Assembly (NCBI GenBank): GCA_016617855.1
Contig: JAECUM010011026.1
Coordinates: forward strand, 26,143-90,142
Length of the DNA: 64,000 nt
Reading direction: 5' to 3'
Source: Megalonaias nervosa
Lineage: Eukaryota > Mollusca > Bivalvia > Unionida > Unionidae
The translations under genes were made by a program, and so were the position numbers. Position 1 is the stretch's first letter. Every line of letters begins with the position of its first letter. Of the stretch, positions 14,201-26,729 are shown piece after piece. The notes under the pieces are model-generated. The model searched no databases. It was not told the origin of the DNA and saw only the letters and a program-made list of their open reading frames with translations.

Positions 14201-16135
14201 CAAACAGAACTGAACTCAATTCTGGACAAAGTCAAGTGCATTAAACAATGTTACATTACAATAGCACGTAATGGAATAAACAAATTAAAACTAACAGACA
14301 AGCAGTTAAATTAAATATACATAACACAATAACCATATTTAACGAAGAAGATTAAGTAGATTAATAACAAGAAGAAAATATATCGTAACTACATCCAGCT
14401 CATCGACTACTGGGCATATATTTCCATTTAGCACCAGACTCACGCCATTTTTAAATACAACATTTGTGGAATTTTTAAAAAATTCTAACAAAAGAAACTT
14501 GTTAGCACAATTTAGTAAAAACCACGTGAGGTAGACTGATATAATTTTTGTACGAATAGATTTTGATGCCATTATAGGAATTTATCAAATTTATAAAGTT
14601 TTCATTATTTTGTATTTAGACATTTTGGTGTGCGTCGTCTGCTGGGGATATGTGTTCTACAAACACAAATCTGGTTTAAATTTCTCTTCATTATAATTTT
14701 TCAGGTCGTGGCTGTAATGTCTTTTGTAGGAGCATTAGTCCCACGATCGATATCGATTGTGAATCTGATCGCCTACAGGTTTGTAAACTAACGTTAATTT
14801 GTGTGCTATTTTAAGTATGTTTCTAGAAGAAAAAAAAAAAGTTTTAATATGCAGTCTTGGTGGGAAGACTAGGATTTCGTACATCCTGTCCTGAGGTGGT
14901 TTGAATTGAGGGTCTAAACTGAACATGATTTTAACAATGTGAAAAGCGTTGCATTTGTAATAGCCAACCATCGAAATTTATTTAATTTCATCGCTTTTCA
15001 ATATTTGTTTACTTCAAATATTACAAACATACAAATCCATTAACTGTTGTATCATTCTTAAAACTTTTAATGATACCTGATTATTTGGGGGAGGATAATT
15101 TATTGTGTATTTAGCAAATATCTCCAGGAGGGTAAGTAGTTTATATAAACTACGAACTCTCATTATTCGGTAGTATTAGTGAAGTAGGAGCAGGCCCGGC
15201 ACTAGGATGTGCGGGGCCTAAGGCAGCATGCGGGGCCCAAGGGAGCAAACGATGAGCGCGGGGCCCCAAGAAAAAAAAAAAAAAAAAAAATTGCATTGCG
15301 GAGAAGCGCAGGGCCCAACGTGGTTGCCTCGTTCGACTTGCCCTAGGGCCGGGCCTGAGTAGGAGAATATTCTTTATACATATTATTCTAGAGTTTAATT
15401 TTTTCCTCACTTTTCAGCTATGTGTGTGTTTGCATATTCGTCTTCCTCTCCTTACTGTTGGACTATTTTGGCGGTGATACTGAAATAATTAGAGAGCTAG
15501 AGGGGCACAAGGTTGCATTGAATACACTGCCACTTTGCTGCTGCTGCATTTGCCTACCCGAGACTAGGTTGAACAGGTATTGATTGATTAAATTTCGACT
15601 TTTTATCAATTGATTGATTTATCGATCGATTGAATAACATAAGCGTAATTACGTTATTAAGTTCCTTTTATAAAGCAGGTTTGCCAGCAATCCCCAGTGT
15701 GTGCATGCGTGGACACATGAGTACACGAAGTTTAAACTATGGAGTATAGTTGAAGGGGGTATGGGTGCTCTTCCATTCGAAGAAGAATACTGCAGCTATA
15801 AGCACAATGCAAATTAACATTTCCTCACATGTATAACACGATTAATATAAAGCAGTGAGGTTTTGGCGTTAGCATCAGATGGAAAATAAAACGCGCGTAG
15901 CACTAAGTCAAGCAGTAATTAACGGACCTTGCCCCTAATGCGTAATGCGCTCATTGCATGCTGTACCTTTGTATTGTGTAGGTAATGTAGTACGAAAATT
16001 TCATTACTCATTATTGGCTTCATAATGCAGAGGAATAGGAACTATTTGCCTTCCACAAAGACGCACCGAGGCAACCGATCAGGTGGCCTGGATGAGTATC
16101 GAATCCGACGAGTCTGAATTGGCTACTACTGCTTC

Positions 16136-16166
<31 letters not shown>

Positions 16167-16737
16167 TGTATATGTATGTATGTATGTATGTGCGTTCTAT
16201 CCCTATCATTTCATTGATATATTACATAATATTCATTCGTCTAATGTGTACACATCAGGCATTATTCAACATTCAATGGATGAACAGATTTAAGATTTAC
16301 ACATTTGTAGATCCGTATCTCGGGGAAAAGAGTAACAAGAGCAACGGTAACAGAAATGACGAAATTCAGGATGATGGCATTGACATAATCGTAACAGAAT
16401 TATTTTTTAATTTCATACCAGTAATTTTCAGTATTAGAGTTTTACAGATCGTCAGTACTAGACTTTTTATAACAAAGTGAGCTAGCCTTGGTTTGTTAAT
16501 CAGAATGTGCAATTGAAAAATGAAATGAACAAAAAGGAAGTGAAAAGAGTGAAGGAGACGAAGGAAGCTCATGTACACAGGCGCCCGCAGGATTTATTGC
16601 AGGGGGCGGGGGCTCAGTCAGTCACGGCCGGGAGATTTAGTATAGTAAGCAGTGAGACTAAAGCTAATATTTACTAAGCGTTTTGAACAGAATCTTGTGA
16701 CATATTTTCAGCTTCATTTGCGTGATTAAACTTGTCG

Positions 16738-16810
<73 letters not shown>

Positions 16811-19800
16811 CAGTATGAGTTCCAGGGGAGGGTCACGTGCCGCCCCCCCCCCCTTTGACCTATGCTGCGGACGCCCATGCACATGTAGAATACACGGTAT
16901 GAGAAGATGGGAAAGGCGAAATTTGAAGTGGTACGTCTTTATACCACATTCCAAATACTGCCTATGACTAATTCTTGAACGGATGGACAAGTATTGCTAC
17001 AAGTTTAGTTTATTCAGACAGTGTACATGTTGCATTAAAACTTAACTTTGATCCGACGATGAAGTTACTTTCTTGCAACTTCTACCAAGTCTTCATATAT
17101 ACCGCCGCTCTTTTAGTATCGCCTTTATTCATACATAATTGTTAAGAATTTTGTGGTTGGGTCATTGTAGTCCACTGACTCGTGGACGGGGGTGGGGTGG
17201 GTGCGTGGGGTCATTTGTATGCTACTGACCTGTGGGAGGGTCCATTCATATTCCACTGACACGTCTACACTTCCATCTGTGTAAAACTCCTTTTGGCTGT
17301 AGCTGGTGGTCGAAAGACAGGTGCTGCTGCAAATAAACATTTCATTTAAAAAGCAAAGGAAACCAGAACAAAACAACAAATTAAATCTTCTGCTATTACA
17401 CCTGAAGTTAAGTTTACATGTTAAATACACAATCGTCAGAAAACCCATGTTCCCACTCCCCGTGTGATCAATTTCTTTGTGATGAATGGAATGGTAACAG
17501 ACATGGGTTCCGGCGATGTAGATATACCAGTTCTATTATAACTGTAACTGGCAATTTTCTGATTGCCTTATCTATGCATGACAAACAAATAGTCATCAAA
17601 GAAGGTGGAAAGTTTCTCCTGTTGCCTTTTCGGGTCATGTCCCTATGCTGCAAATTTCTGGTTTCTATCTTCTTTCGTTCGACGACGGAGACCAAGATTT
17701 AGCTATGTAATTACATCGTAAATTTTGTATTTTTTTTCTTTACCGTTTTCAGACGATCTCTGAAAATATTTAAAGTCTTCGCCTTTCAAATAATCCTTGT
17801 CCGGCCATGTATCCTATTGGTGACAGCTGTTCTGTGGGCTAACGGAATGAACACTTATGGGGTAAGAAACAATCAACTTTACTATTGACATCTGTTCTGT
17901 GGGCTAACGGAATAAATACTTATGGGGTAAGAAACAATCACCATTACTATGACAGCTGTTCTGTGGGCTGACGGAATAAACACTTTGGGGGTAAGAAACA
18001 GTCGCCCTTACTATGACAGCTCTTCTGTGGGCTAATAAACACTTTGGGAGTAATAAACAGTTGTCCTTACCTTCAGTCCAAAATGTATTAATTATTACAC
18101 CGGTTTTGGGGGAAAAGCGGGATTATTGCAATCATTTCTATGAATGTGTACATGCGTACGGACGTATGTCCAACAAATTCCTTGTTAACGCATACATATT
18201 TTTACCATTTATGATGCAGCTATCAAACCTGGCATCCCTGTGGGATGTAGATTTGTAGTAAAAGTCCCCGAATTTCTCTACGATCCAGACCCAGGGACAA
18301 TGTGAAAGGTACAATAGATGAAATGAATGACACTCAGTTGATTAGTTTTATGGTTTTTAATTTGGGACAGATTTTACATTATTCCAAATATATGATAGGT
18401 GTAAAATGTTGTTTGTTATAACCCCAGGAGCCGTGGGGCAGGTGGTCAAATCAAAGTACTGTTGCGCTGAATGGATGCTGATCCCATGATCCTCAAAGCA
18501 GGGTCAAAAACCGAAAGAAAGAAAGAAAGAAAGAAATAAAGAAAGAAAGAAAAACAAAATTTCACTAACTATATTTTCTTTGGTATTCAGTTTAAGACCT
18601 GAGGTGCTTGTAAACGCACACACAAAGAAACAAACATTTTAATGCTCATGATGCAGCTTTCAAACTGTACTTACTAGTAGCTTTCAAACTCAGCATGTAC
18701 TGCTAGCTTTCAAACTGTACATACTAGTAGCTTTCAAACTCAGCATGTACTGCTAGCTTTCAAACTGTACATACTAGTAGCTTTCAAACTCAGCATGTAC
18801 AGCTAGCTTTCAAACTGTACATACTAGTAGCTTTCAAACTCAGCATGTACTGCTAGCTTTCAAACTGTACATACTAGTAGCTTTCAAACTCTGCATGTAC
18901 TGCTAGCTTTCAAACTGTACATACTAGTAGCTTTCAAACTCAGCATGTACTGCTAGCTTTCAAACTTTCAAACTCTGCATGTACTGCTAGCTTTCAAACT
19001 CAGCATGTACTGCTAGCTTTCAAACTGTACATACTAGTAGCTTTCAAACTTTCAAACTCTGCATGTACTGCTAGCTTTCAAACTCAGCATGTACTGCTAG
19101 CTTTCAAACTGTACATACTAGTAGCTTTCAAACTCAGCATGTACTGCTAGCTTTCAAACTGTACATACTAGTAGCTTTCAAACTCAGTATGTACTGCTAG
19201 CTTTCAAACTGTACATACTAGTAGCTTTCAAACTCTGCATGTACTGCTAGCTTTCAAACTGTACATACTAGTAGCTTTCAAACTCAGCATGTACTGCTAG
19301 CTTTCAAACTGTACATACTAGTAGCTTTCAAACTCAGCATGTACTGCTAGCTTTCAAACTGTACATGCTAGTAGCTTTCAAACTCTGCATGTACTGCTAG
19401 CTTTCAAACTGTACATACTAGTAGCTTTCAAACTCAGCAATACTGCTAGCTTTCAAACTGTACATACTAGTAGCTTTCAAACTCAGCATGTACTGCTAGC
19501 TTTCAAACTGTACATGCTAGCTTTCAAACTCTGTATGTTCTGGTAGTTTTCAAACTTAGTATGTACTAGTAGCTTTCAAACTCATCATACACCAGTAGCT
19601 TGCCTACTGGATTTAAGTTGGCAGCAAGTTTTCAAAATTTAATATCGACCACAGACTTTCCTCCCCCACTGCTTGGAGACACTGGGTATGATTATAATGT
19701 AATTTTCTTTTGCGTAAATTTCTTAAAAAGCTCAAGACATATAATGTATGTCAAGTTGTTTCTTACCCCATAGGCCATGGGAAAGTGTTCCACATTACTA

Positions 19801-22800
19801 TGGGTGTACAAGGGCTTTGAAAGTACTAAAAGGTGAAAGAAGCATGTGTCAGATTTCAAGAATTTATAACAATGGTATATTTCGATGGTTTGAAGAATGG
19901 TGTTTCTGGTAGGTATTTTTTTCTTCTTCTTTTATCATCACTTACCTATATATGAATATATAGAATATGGGTTCTGACCCCTAGGGTAAAGGTCGGGGGG
20001 GGGAAGAGGGATTGTGGGTAGGTGGTAGTGGGAACAGATTCAGGGTGTGTGTAGGTGAATTTGCAGTTGCGAATCATCAAAGTTGCACTGCTTATAATCG
20101 CTTTCAAGCTGAAACTGGCACTAGTTCCAACAAAACAGGTATTTTGTGATTGTCCAATCAACTTTCTTCCAGTATTGAAATTAGAATAAGGAGGAAAGGT
20201 GTTTATTTTTAAAATTTAATTTTATTGTTCTTGTTAAAATTGTTTTTCTTGTTTTTGTCATGTCACTTATCGAGGAAATCTTGCCTATCCATTCATGATT
20301 GCCTTTATTTTGCAAAGATATCATTCTCTGAACGATGTTACCCGCATTTATATTTAATCATAACATACATGCAACTTTTGTTTTTTTTGTTTTTGTCATG
20401 TCACTTATCGAGGAAATCTTGCCTATCCATTCATGATTGCCTTTATTGTGCAAAGATATCATTCTCTGAACGATGTTACCCACATTTATATTTAATCATA
20501 ACATACATACAACTTCCTGCTGAGTGAATGGGGAATGTGACAATGGCAATAAATTGTTTTGATCTCAAGAAAATATTACAAAACATACTTTCATTGAAAC
20601 AGCTGAAAATCTGAATTTCTCTTGTGTCAAATGGCATATTATCATGTTGATTTTATCTGCTGTCTTTTATTCCGTTTAGGTTAATTCTTGACCACTGAGA
20701 CTTAAATTCTTCCATGATTGACCTAAACAGTGGCCTCACCAGGGGGGGTGTGGACCGCACCGGATGACACCATCAGAGGGGGTGACACCAAAATGACTGT
20801 CTATAAAATTTTTGAATTTTTGTGCAGGAAGGGCGTCCATGGGGGTGACACCATGAGTTACCGCACCGGGTGACACCAACCCGAGTGACGCCACTGGACC
20901 TAAATGAAAAGTGTCTGCTTGTTAGTGGTCTTGCTTAACCAGACCTTACGCGTGGCCTTGTGAGATCTTTGCCACACGACGGTCTGGTAAAAGTCTATGC
21001 AATATATGTAATGCTCAAAATAAAGTTGACCAAAAACTGATTAAGTCAATAATGCCTTGTTAGCCAGCATTCTCAGTGAAGACTTAGATCATACAAACAT
21101 AATTTTCGTTTGTCTGTTTATGTTCTAGAACTATCACATAAAATGATGGTAGACATATGCATGTATCATTATTATGTACTCAGAGAATTAATGTCATTTA
21201 TTTGCACCATTTCCAGACCATTCAGTGCATTTATCTTTATGGACATCTTTACACTTTACAGGTTGATTTCGCATCTCCGATTGTGTACATGAACATTTTG
21301 GGCGGTATTAGTACTATTGTTTCAGTTTACGGTATGGGGATCATCACACGTGCCACAACAGCCCATCTCCCTGGGCGGTACATCAGACCGAAGTTCATGT
21401 CCCTCCAGCTGGTCATTATGTTACTGGGGATACAGATTCTCTTATTCAACATTTTGGCTGGTAGGGGCCTACCACCCTGCTCTGGTACAAGGGATTCTTC
21501 AGTGAGAGCCACAAGTATGTACACCCAAGTTTGTTTTCTTCATTAATTACATCCACTATAAATGTAAACAAAGTATTCTCGAAATGGTACTGTGTGCACG
21601 TATGTCATGATAAATGCCGCATGTTAGAGTAAATTACAAGCAGTGATGGCGTGAGGAACCCGAGGTAGTGTTCTTTAGCGGGCCCTTACAGAGGTGCCTG
21701 GGTCAGTGTTCTTTAGTGGTTCCCATATTTTGCTATAGAGAACAGTTTTTAGGTCAGCTGCCAACCTCCCCCTTCCCCCCAGTATAATTAGTGTTGTAAA
21801 GAATTACCCTCATTACACTAAGGTGAAGGTGAAACTCCATGAAAATTTGAGCTGCAAATTGGCAAAAATAAAAAAACTCCAGATGTCACCTCTTTCACCC
21901 GATTAAAACCACATCAAGTTCAAAACTAGAAGTTAGGTTTAACTGACTGTGACAGGCCAGAAGATTCCACTGGCATAGTGTTCTCAGAGAGGCTGTTCTG
22001 TGGGATCATGAGTATGGAATGTAGATGGTGGAGGTTGTTTGTACATGTATATATCAGAATCATATGCCATGCCCCTTTGTTCTAGTGAGAACATGTACAA
22101 TTCATGGCTCAGAAGGTATGTCAACAAGTTGGTGAGTGATCTGGAACATCATATTAATTCTGGCATCACTGCATAATTTGTACAGGCTTTTCAATCCCCA
22201 TTAATTCAGCAAGGATAATATATTGCTGATGAGCCAATAGTTGTTCATAAAAAGACTGGGATGCTCTTCTCTAGAGTAGCCAAATACTGTCCATGTAACA
22301 AACCTATATTTGGGGAACAAGTTGCATATGCTTGTGTCTTAGTTTGTTGGAGGCTTTATCTAACATAACGCAGGAAGGCCATGGTGGAAATCAACTTTTT
22401 GTGATGTTAGCAATATGTTCACTCCAGGACAAATCACTACTAATGGCAATATGAAGATACTTTGTACTGATGGAAGTTTGCATGGTTTGGCAATTTTGAT
22501 AGTATATTTAGCTACGAGTGGTCACTGATTCTTTGTGATACATATTATTATATATAGCAACTGTATATGACCCATTTCCAACAAAACAGATGGGTTTCTT
22601 TTTCCTCGCAGATGCATCATATATTGATAATCATGTTAGTGAAGTAGTCTGTACTTTTAATGAAAATGGCACCAGATATTAAGTGAAACAGGTTTTTATA
22701 TATTGAATTTTGGATGAAAATTCCTAGAGCATGGGTCAATTAAAATTTCAAACACATGTCTGATCAGAAAAAGGACAAATCAACACTGCTTTATAAATTT

Positions 22801-25800
22801 GTAAAGAATATGAGAATGATGCAATACTGAACTTGGACTGAGCACTTCATCATGCTCCTTGCAAAATTTGTGGACCACACGATCCATTGGCAAAAGTTAG
22901 ACATGTAACTAGTTAAAGTGAGTGTTGAATATAAATAACTTTTCAGTATTATGTTTAGTGTTTGTATTCTGGTTCTAATCCAAATGGACTTTTTGCCAGG
23001 TATTTTGATGTGCAGTCCCAGGTGAGTATTAAAAATAAACGTACATTTTTCACAGTGTACTGTAATTATGGCATGTAACATATGTTACGATGTCATAGCT
23101 TCAGTGAAGTAGGGGTACCAATATTAGTACTAGTAATATATAGATTACACTTTTGTGCTCAGATTATGCTTTTTTGTTACTTATATTAGCAAAACTTACG
23201 CTTATACCTCTCTACAGTTGGCATGTATGTAACTGGTTTATTTTACAACATTTTTGGCTAACTTATTAACATTATCGCATCTGAAATTAAACATGATTTT
23301 TATTGTGTTAACATCTCTGATGAGAATAATAATTATAGTTTCTTGTTTTTGAACATATAATTTTTTAAGTTAATAAAATCTTTTCTAATTTACTAATGTC
23401 TATTTATCACTCTCATTAGTTAACTGTTTCTTTTCTTGTAGACGAATATGTTGCTTGAAGATTTAGTTTAGAAAAAAAATATTTTGGTAATTGTTTATAT
23501 TTTCAGTGTTATTAACTCCAAAATTAAATGGTTTTCTGTGGTCAATATCACCAGTGCATATCATTCATTTCCCATTGTTTTTATCCATGAACATTTTTGT
23601 TAGATATGGTTGATGGGGATTGTATAAAAGTATTTAGTCAAACACTATATAATTGTATGGACTAACATCAAATCTTTTAATTTTTAAAAAATGTATTCAT
23701 CAGTTATTCCAATATCAAGTAAACTATTTAAGGTAAATGCATGATGACCATCCTTACAAAATTGACAGAACTTACTATAAGGACTAACAAATAATGTTTT
23801 ATTAAAATTATTATGGCTAGCACAGTAGGTTTTCCCCACCCCAATGAGGGGTCCTTTTATGAAAGTATTCTGGTTTCTAAGAATGGTATTATTTTCAACC
23901 GAGTGCATTTCATTTATAATAATATGTTCTGTAACATTTGATAATTGTTTTTGGTAAAATGTTTGTGTTGTTCTATTTTAGAATTGTGTAAAAACTTACT
24001 AATTGTAAGTTTAAAACATCTTTTTTGTGACTCAAATGAAAGTTTAGTAACTCTGTTAATGTTTTCATGTCCAATCAATTAACAGGCTGTCAGTTGCAAC
24101 CTGCTAATGTTCTCTTATGCCCAAACAGGCTGTCAATTGCATCCTGTTGATGCTCTCTTGTGTCCAAACATGCTGTCAATTGCAACCTGTTAATGTTCTC
24201 CCATGCCAGTTGCAACACCATGGATGGTATTGCCATTACCTACAAGCATTTTGTAATTTGTATAATTTTGTACTGCACTAATCTCATAAATTAAATCTTT
24301 AATAGATACAAGCCAGTTCATTACATCTGCTTTTTTTGTGTACATGAAAACATATTTAGTGTTACAGCTCTATGGTCTTAAACTCAGCAACAGAAAAGAG
24401 TGAAAACCAATAAGTTTTATAAAATTGAACAAACAATTTATTTCCCTAACACAGAAAGTGATAAATTAAAAATAATTTACAGTATGGTGAATGAAAACCT
24501 AAAAACTCCTAAAAATTCAATCACAAGTCCAAAAATAGAGTGTTTCAAATGAGTTCCAGTGGTAATATGAAGTTCAATCTATTGTGTTGATGTGCCAATA
24601 GTTTTGATGTATCACAATGATATAATCCAAAATGTCTTTGGAAGAATTCACACTAATTCCAAAACAGCTACTAAATACCAAAGTCAGAGCACTTTGTAAT
24701 TCGAATGAATAATTTAAGTAAATAAATTAAATCCACACAACTTAATTGAACACAAATATTTAACTCCTCTAACACTGATGCTTATGCTAGGAATAACTAA
24801 TTCACAGTAAATCATCCCTCATATGAAAAACTAAAATGCAATACAGAAAGCAGAATGAGGCTCAACTGATTATCTCAAAATCACTCTGCGAACAAGGTCA
24901 AGTACTTTATCAGCTAGCTAATCAGGAATTTGGTCAGCTGGATTTTCCAAGGGGAAATCTGTTGACCTGAACTCGTCTCATCAACATGTTTACTTCAATT
25001 AAAAGTACAGCCCACTATCTTTAAGCTATGTAATGTGTTAAAAAATGACCTCATCTTAAAGTACAAGCCCATAACCAGAAAGAAAATTAGTATTTAATAT
25101 TTTTTACTAAATGACCCTTTCAATTTATAATCATGAAAATTAACATGATATAGATATACATAAAAATAGTTTGTCAGTTTCCATTTCTTCGTGTGATGCC
25201 ATGTATTTTTTGTCTATATGATCTTCTAAATATTCTTCCCATTTTCTGGTCAGAAATCACATTAACTTTTCATACGTTTGGTATCACAAAGTTCCCTGAT
25301 AATCCTTGAAAACATCTGAAATTTTTTAAAATCAGCTTATTTTCTCTGTCTTAGATTTTTGTTTATAATAAATTGTTTATATTATGTGGATACATCTGAA
25401 TTAAACACATTATCAACTAGCTCTTCTGTGTTACTCTTTATTAAGTTAGGTTTCCTGAAATATAGTACTTTACATACTTTTATAAGTTCTACTGAATTTG
25501 TATCCATGCCATCAATTATATAATCAGGGCAACAGTATTGGGATTCCTCCATTGTTTTTATTACAAAATATTACTGCAATCATTTATAAAATGCTTTCTC
25601 AGTTTCTAATACAGGCTGGTTGTAATAAGACAAATGATCTTTGGTCAGTAAACCAAAATACCAATTATTATCAACTTCACGATACAGAATGTACGTTTTC
25701 ACCAATAAACACATCAGAATCAACAGACATGTCTGGATTTGTGACAGTTATTGCAATAACATCACTTTACTTTCATCAACATAAATTTACCTGCCTAAAA

Positions 25801-26729
25801 ATTTACATCAGATTTGTAGTTCATTTTTTTTTCAATTTTATCAAATAATCATGTTTGGATTATTATCTGGCTCCTCCACAATTCTTTCAAAATTATCATG
25901 TTACATCATTGTTCATTTCATGTGTGTTTATTACATTTATGTCTGAGGTCTTCTTTTAATGTCAAAAGATATTTACTATATACCGATACACCCTTTTTTG
26001 CTCCTGTTAAAAACAGATCATGTACTATATATTGTAGTAATATTCTGCCAACTTTCGACTTATTTAATAACAATCCAATTATAGTCCAAATGGTATGTAC
26101 CAAAAGAGAAAGGAACGTGATATTGATAAAAATGCTTTTTGTCACATATACTGCCTATTTTGCATCATGAATTACAACAACTTTCTGTACCATGCATCAA
26201 GGTGCGATAGACAGTCCAATATTGTCAGGCACACCATTCTACTTACATCATACATGCCTGATACACCGTTATCTTATTATAGTATACCTTTCTTTATGAA
26301 AGTGAGAAAGTCATTCCAATAAGGAAGTACTCTTTTACTTCAGAAATAAAACCAACCCCAAAATATCCCTATGTAAAAAACCAGTATAAAAGTTGGGTCC
26401 CACAATGTGCCAGCAGATCAGGGTATATGTTGCATGTTCTACTGATTACTCCTATCAAGCTGCACAGATCCAGATCTGCTAGCATATCATGCAGTGGCAG
26501 GTCTGGGTCTGTGAATTTTGCAGTTCAACTTTTATGTGAGTAATACAGTAACTTTTTTTCTTCAGTTCTAGAGTATGAGGTTCTGACATGGGAGATGCTG
26601 CTGTTGTCACTTCTGGCTAGACATGGCTACCGCCGTGTTGAGGAAGATGCTGGAAATGAACTGGTGGACAGTGGCAGGGGGAACAAGGTCATCAAAATTC
26701 ATGAAAAAAGTGAATGCTCATGCGAATAA
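6755..26729 (+). CDS. SLC51A: SLC51A-like organic solute transporter subunit alpha (7 exons)
   Basis: Family role: the alpha subunit of the basolateral heteromeric steroid and bile-acid carrier, a seven-helix membrane protein of the TMEM184/OSTalpha family. Coding exons are 6755-6803, 9280-9440, 14705-14778, 15418-15576, 17753-17861, 21262-21514 and 26566-26729. Every intron is GT-AG, and the joined length is 969 nt, exactly 322 codons plus stop; human SLC51A is of similar size. Visible family marks are a hydrophobic helix ending in FLEE (exon 2), VPRS (exon 3), DYFGG plus a CCCC cluster (exon 4), VRP in a helix (exon 5) and two further helices (exons 6-7). The C-terminus is short and Cys-containing. 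AATAAA at 26725-26730 overlaps the stop codon, and another candidate lies at 27879. Exon 1 rests on phase match and proximity. The gene lies tail to tail with the RWDD3-like gene. Confidence 0.87.
7561..8360. repeat. CT/GA microsatellites around degenerate SINE fragments
   Basis: CT tracts lie at about 7561-7620 and 8160-8213, with a GA tract at about 8322-8358. Bases 7622-7680 resemble a decayed tRNA-like SINE head ('cgaatcccgg'). Bases 7927-8160 match the body of the SINEs at 36815 and 61370 ('accaaagacttayaaaaatggtac' onward) without its head. All of this lies in intron 1 of the SLC51A-like gene. Confidence 0.75.
10325..10855. repeat. Long inverted repeat (about 75-bp arms)
   Basis: The left arm at about 10328-10402 ('ccaaggttccgatatgttaa' and following) is matched in reverse complement by about 10777-10850. 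The arms are separated by roughly 375 bp. The structure is typical of a fold-back or MITE-like element. No target duplication was identified. Confidence 0.7.
11351..11457. repeat. Hairpin, 22-bp arms
   Basis: 'gtttacaacataaaccag' at about 11351 is matched by 'ctggtttatgttgtaaac' at about 11436-11457, with a GC-richer loop between. A small palindromic element or MITE remnant is the simplest reading. Confidence 0.7.
11945..12385 (+). repeat. Dispersed repeat family B, copy 1
   Basis: This is similar in reverse complement to about 60825-61290. Shared blocks include 'ccagcttctgaaagt', 'caatgaatgaatt' and 'ttaaatactcag' variants in the same order. Non-coding. Confidence 0.75.
13437..14325 (-). 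repeat. Dispersed repeat family A, copy 2
   Basis: Reverse-oriented relative to the copies at 5400 and 33640. It begins near 'gttacgagtctatgctcc' and ends near 'tacataacacaat'. CAAT occurs just outside both ends, a possible 4-bp target duplication that the other copies do not support. Confidence 0.75.
15183..15365. mobile_element. hAT-type MITE with 8-bp target duplication
   Basis: The element is 15191-15357. Its termini are CAGGCCCGGC at the left and GCCGGGCCTG at the right, a perfect 10-bp inverted repeat. It is flanked by identical AGTAGGAG at 15183-15190 and 15358-15365. Eight-base target duplications with CAG-type termini are characteristic of hAT transposons. It lacks coding capacity and contains a long A run. 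It sits in SLC51A intron 3, only about 50 bp before exon 4. Confidence 0.9.
16138..16810. repeat. TGTA and TA microsatellites in SLC51A intron 4
   Basis: A TGTA tetranucleotide tract lies at about 16138-16190 and a TA tract at about 16740-16807. The rest of intron 4 (15577-17752) shows no recognisable gene or element. Confidence 0.85.
17821..18071 (+). repeat. Tandem copies of the 3' end of SLC51A exon 5 plus its splice donor
   Basis: Four head-to-tail units of about 57-65 bp begin near 17821, 17886, 17951 and 18015. Each carries 'ctgttctgtgggct' or a close variant, followed by the exon end. The first three keep a GGGGTAAGAAAC-type 5' splice site; the fourth is decayed. The first unit is the genuine exon end (17861). 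The duplicated units would add in-frame or out-of-frame sequence if their donors were used. A short inverted piece of the same motif lies at about 19757-19775. Confidence 0.88.
18511..18551. repeat. GAAA microsatellite
   Basis: A GAAA tetranucleotide tract with few interruptions, in SLC51A intron 5. Confidence 0.85.
18654..19600. repeat. 50-bp minisatellite (about 18-19 units)
   Basis: Units alternate 'agctttcaaactgtacatac' and 'tagtagctttcaaactcagc' plus 'atgtactgct', giving a 50-bp period. Internal variants include CTGCATG for CAGCATG, short deletions near 18960 and 19050, and decay towards both ends. Each unit contains 'gctttcaaact' twice, so the array grew from an approximately 25-bp ancestor. 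It lies in SLC51A intron 5. Confidence 0.95.
20240..20516. repeat. Two tandem 138-bp units
   Basis: Bases at about 20240-20377 are repeated at about 20378-20515 with only a handful of differences, so the duplication is recent. No motif of known function is visible. Confidence 0.9.
20720..20904. mobile_element. hAT-type MITE with 8-bp target duplication (CAGTGGC family), copy 1
   Basis: The element is 20728-20896. It starts CAGTGGCCTCACCAG and ends GTGACGCCACTG. GACCTAAA flanks it on both sides (20720-20727 and 20897-20904). The internal sequence 'tctataaaatttttgaattt' is shared with the copy at 28189. Non-coding. Confidence 0.9.
24365..25130 (-). repeat. Dispersed repeat family A, copy 3
   Basis: It begins near 'gttacagctctatggtc' and carries the shared blocks ('caatttatttccctaa', 'gatgtgccaatagt') in the same order as copies 2 and 5. 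Confidence 0.7.
26400..26500. repeat. Palindromic repeat family C, copy 1
   Basis: It contains 'cagatctgctagcatat' and 'gtgccagcagatc' in opposite orientation, making an imperfect palindrome. Related palindromes lie at about 35110-35285 and 38640-38810. It ends about 65 bp before the last SLC51A exon. Confidence 0.6.

Larger units (their letters stand above)
9441..14704 (+). other. SLC51A intron 2 with repeats
   Basis: No coding sequence recognised. Contents: TA microsatellites at 9863-10005 with a duplicated 'cacgacattgtgtta' unit; an inverted repeat with arms near 10330-10400 and 10777-10850; a CT tract at 11251-11289; a hairpin with arms 11351-11372 and 11436-11457; a repeat at 11945-12385 (see its entry); and family A copy 2 at 13437-14325. 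Confidence 0.7.
21515..26565 (+). other. SLC51A intron 6, AT-rich
   Basis: No coding exon recognised. Contents: three diverged approximately 58-bp tandem units with 'gctgtcarttgcaacctg' at about 24085-24212, family A copy 3 at 24365-25130, and a palindromic repeat at 26400-26500. The frame at 25498-25848 shows no recognisable motif. Confidence 0.65.

Noticed and set aside
18654..19600. CRISPR-like array
   Set aside because: Units are contiguous with no unique spacers, and the genome is eukaryotic. It is a minisatellite.
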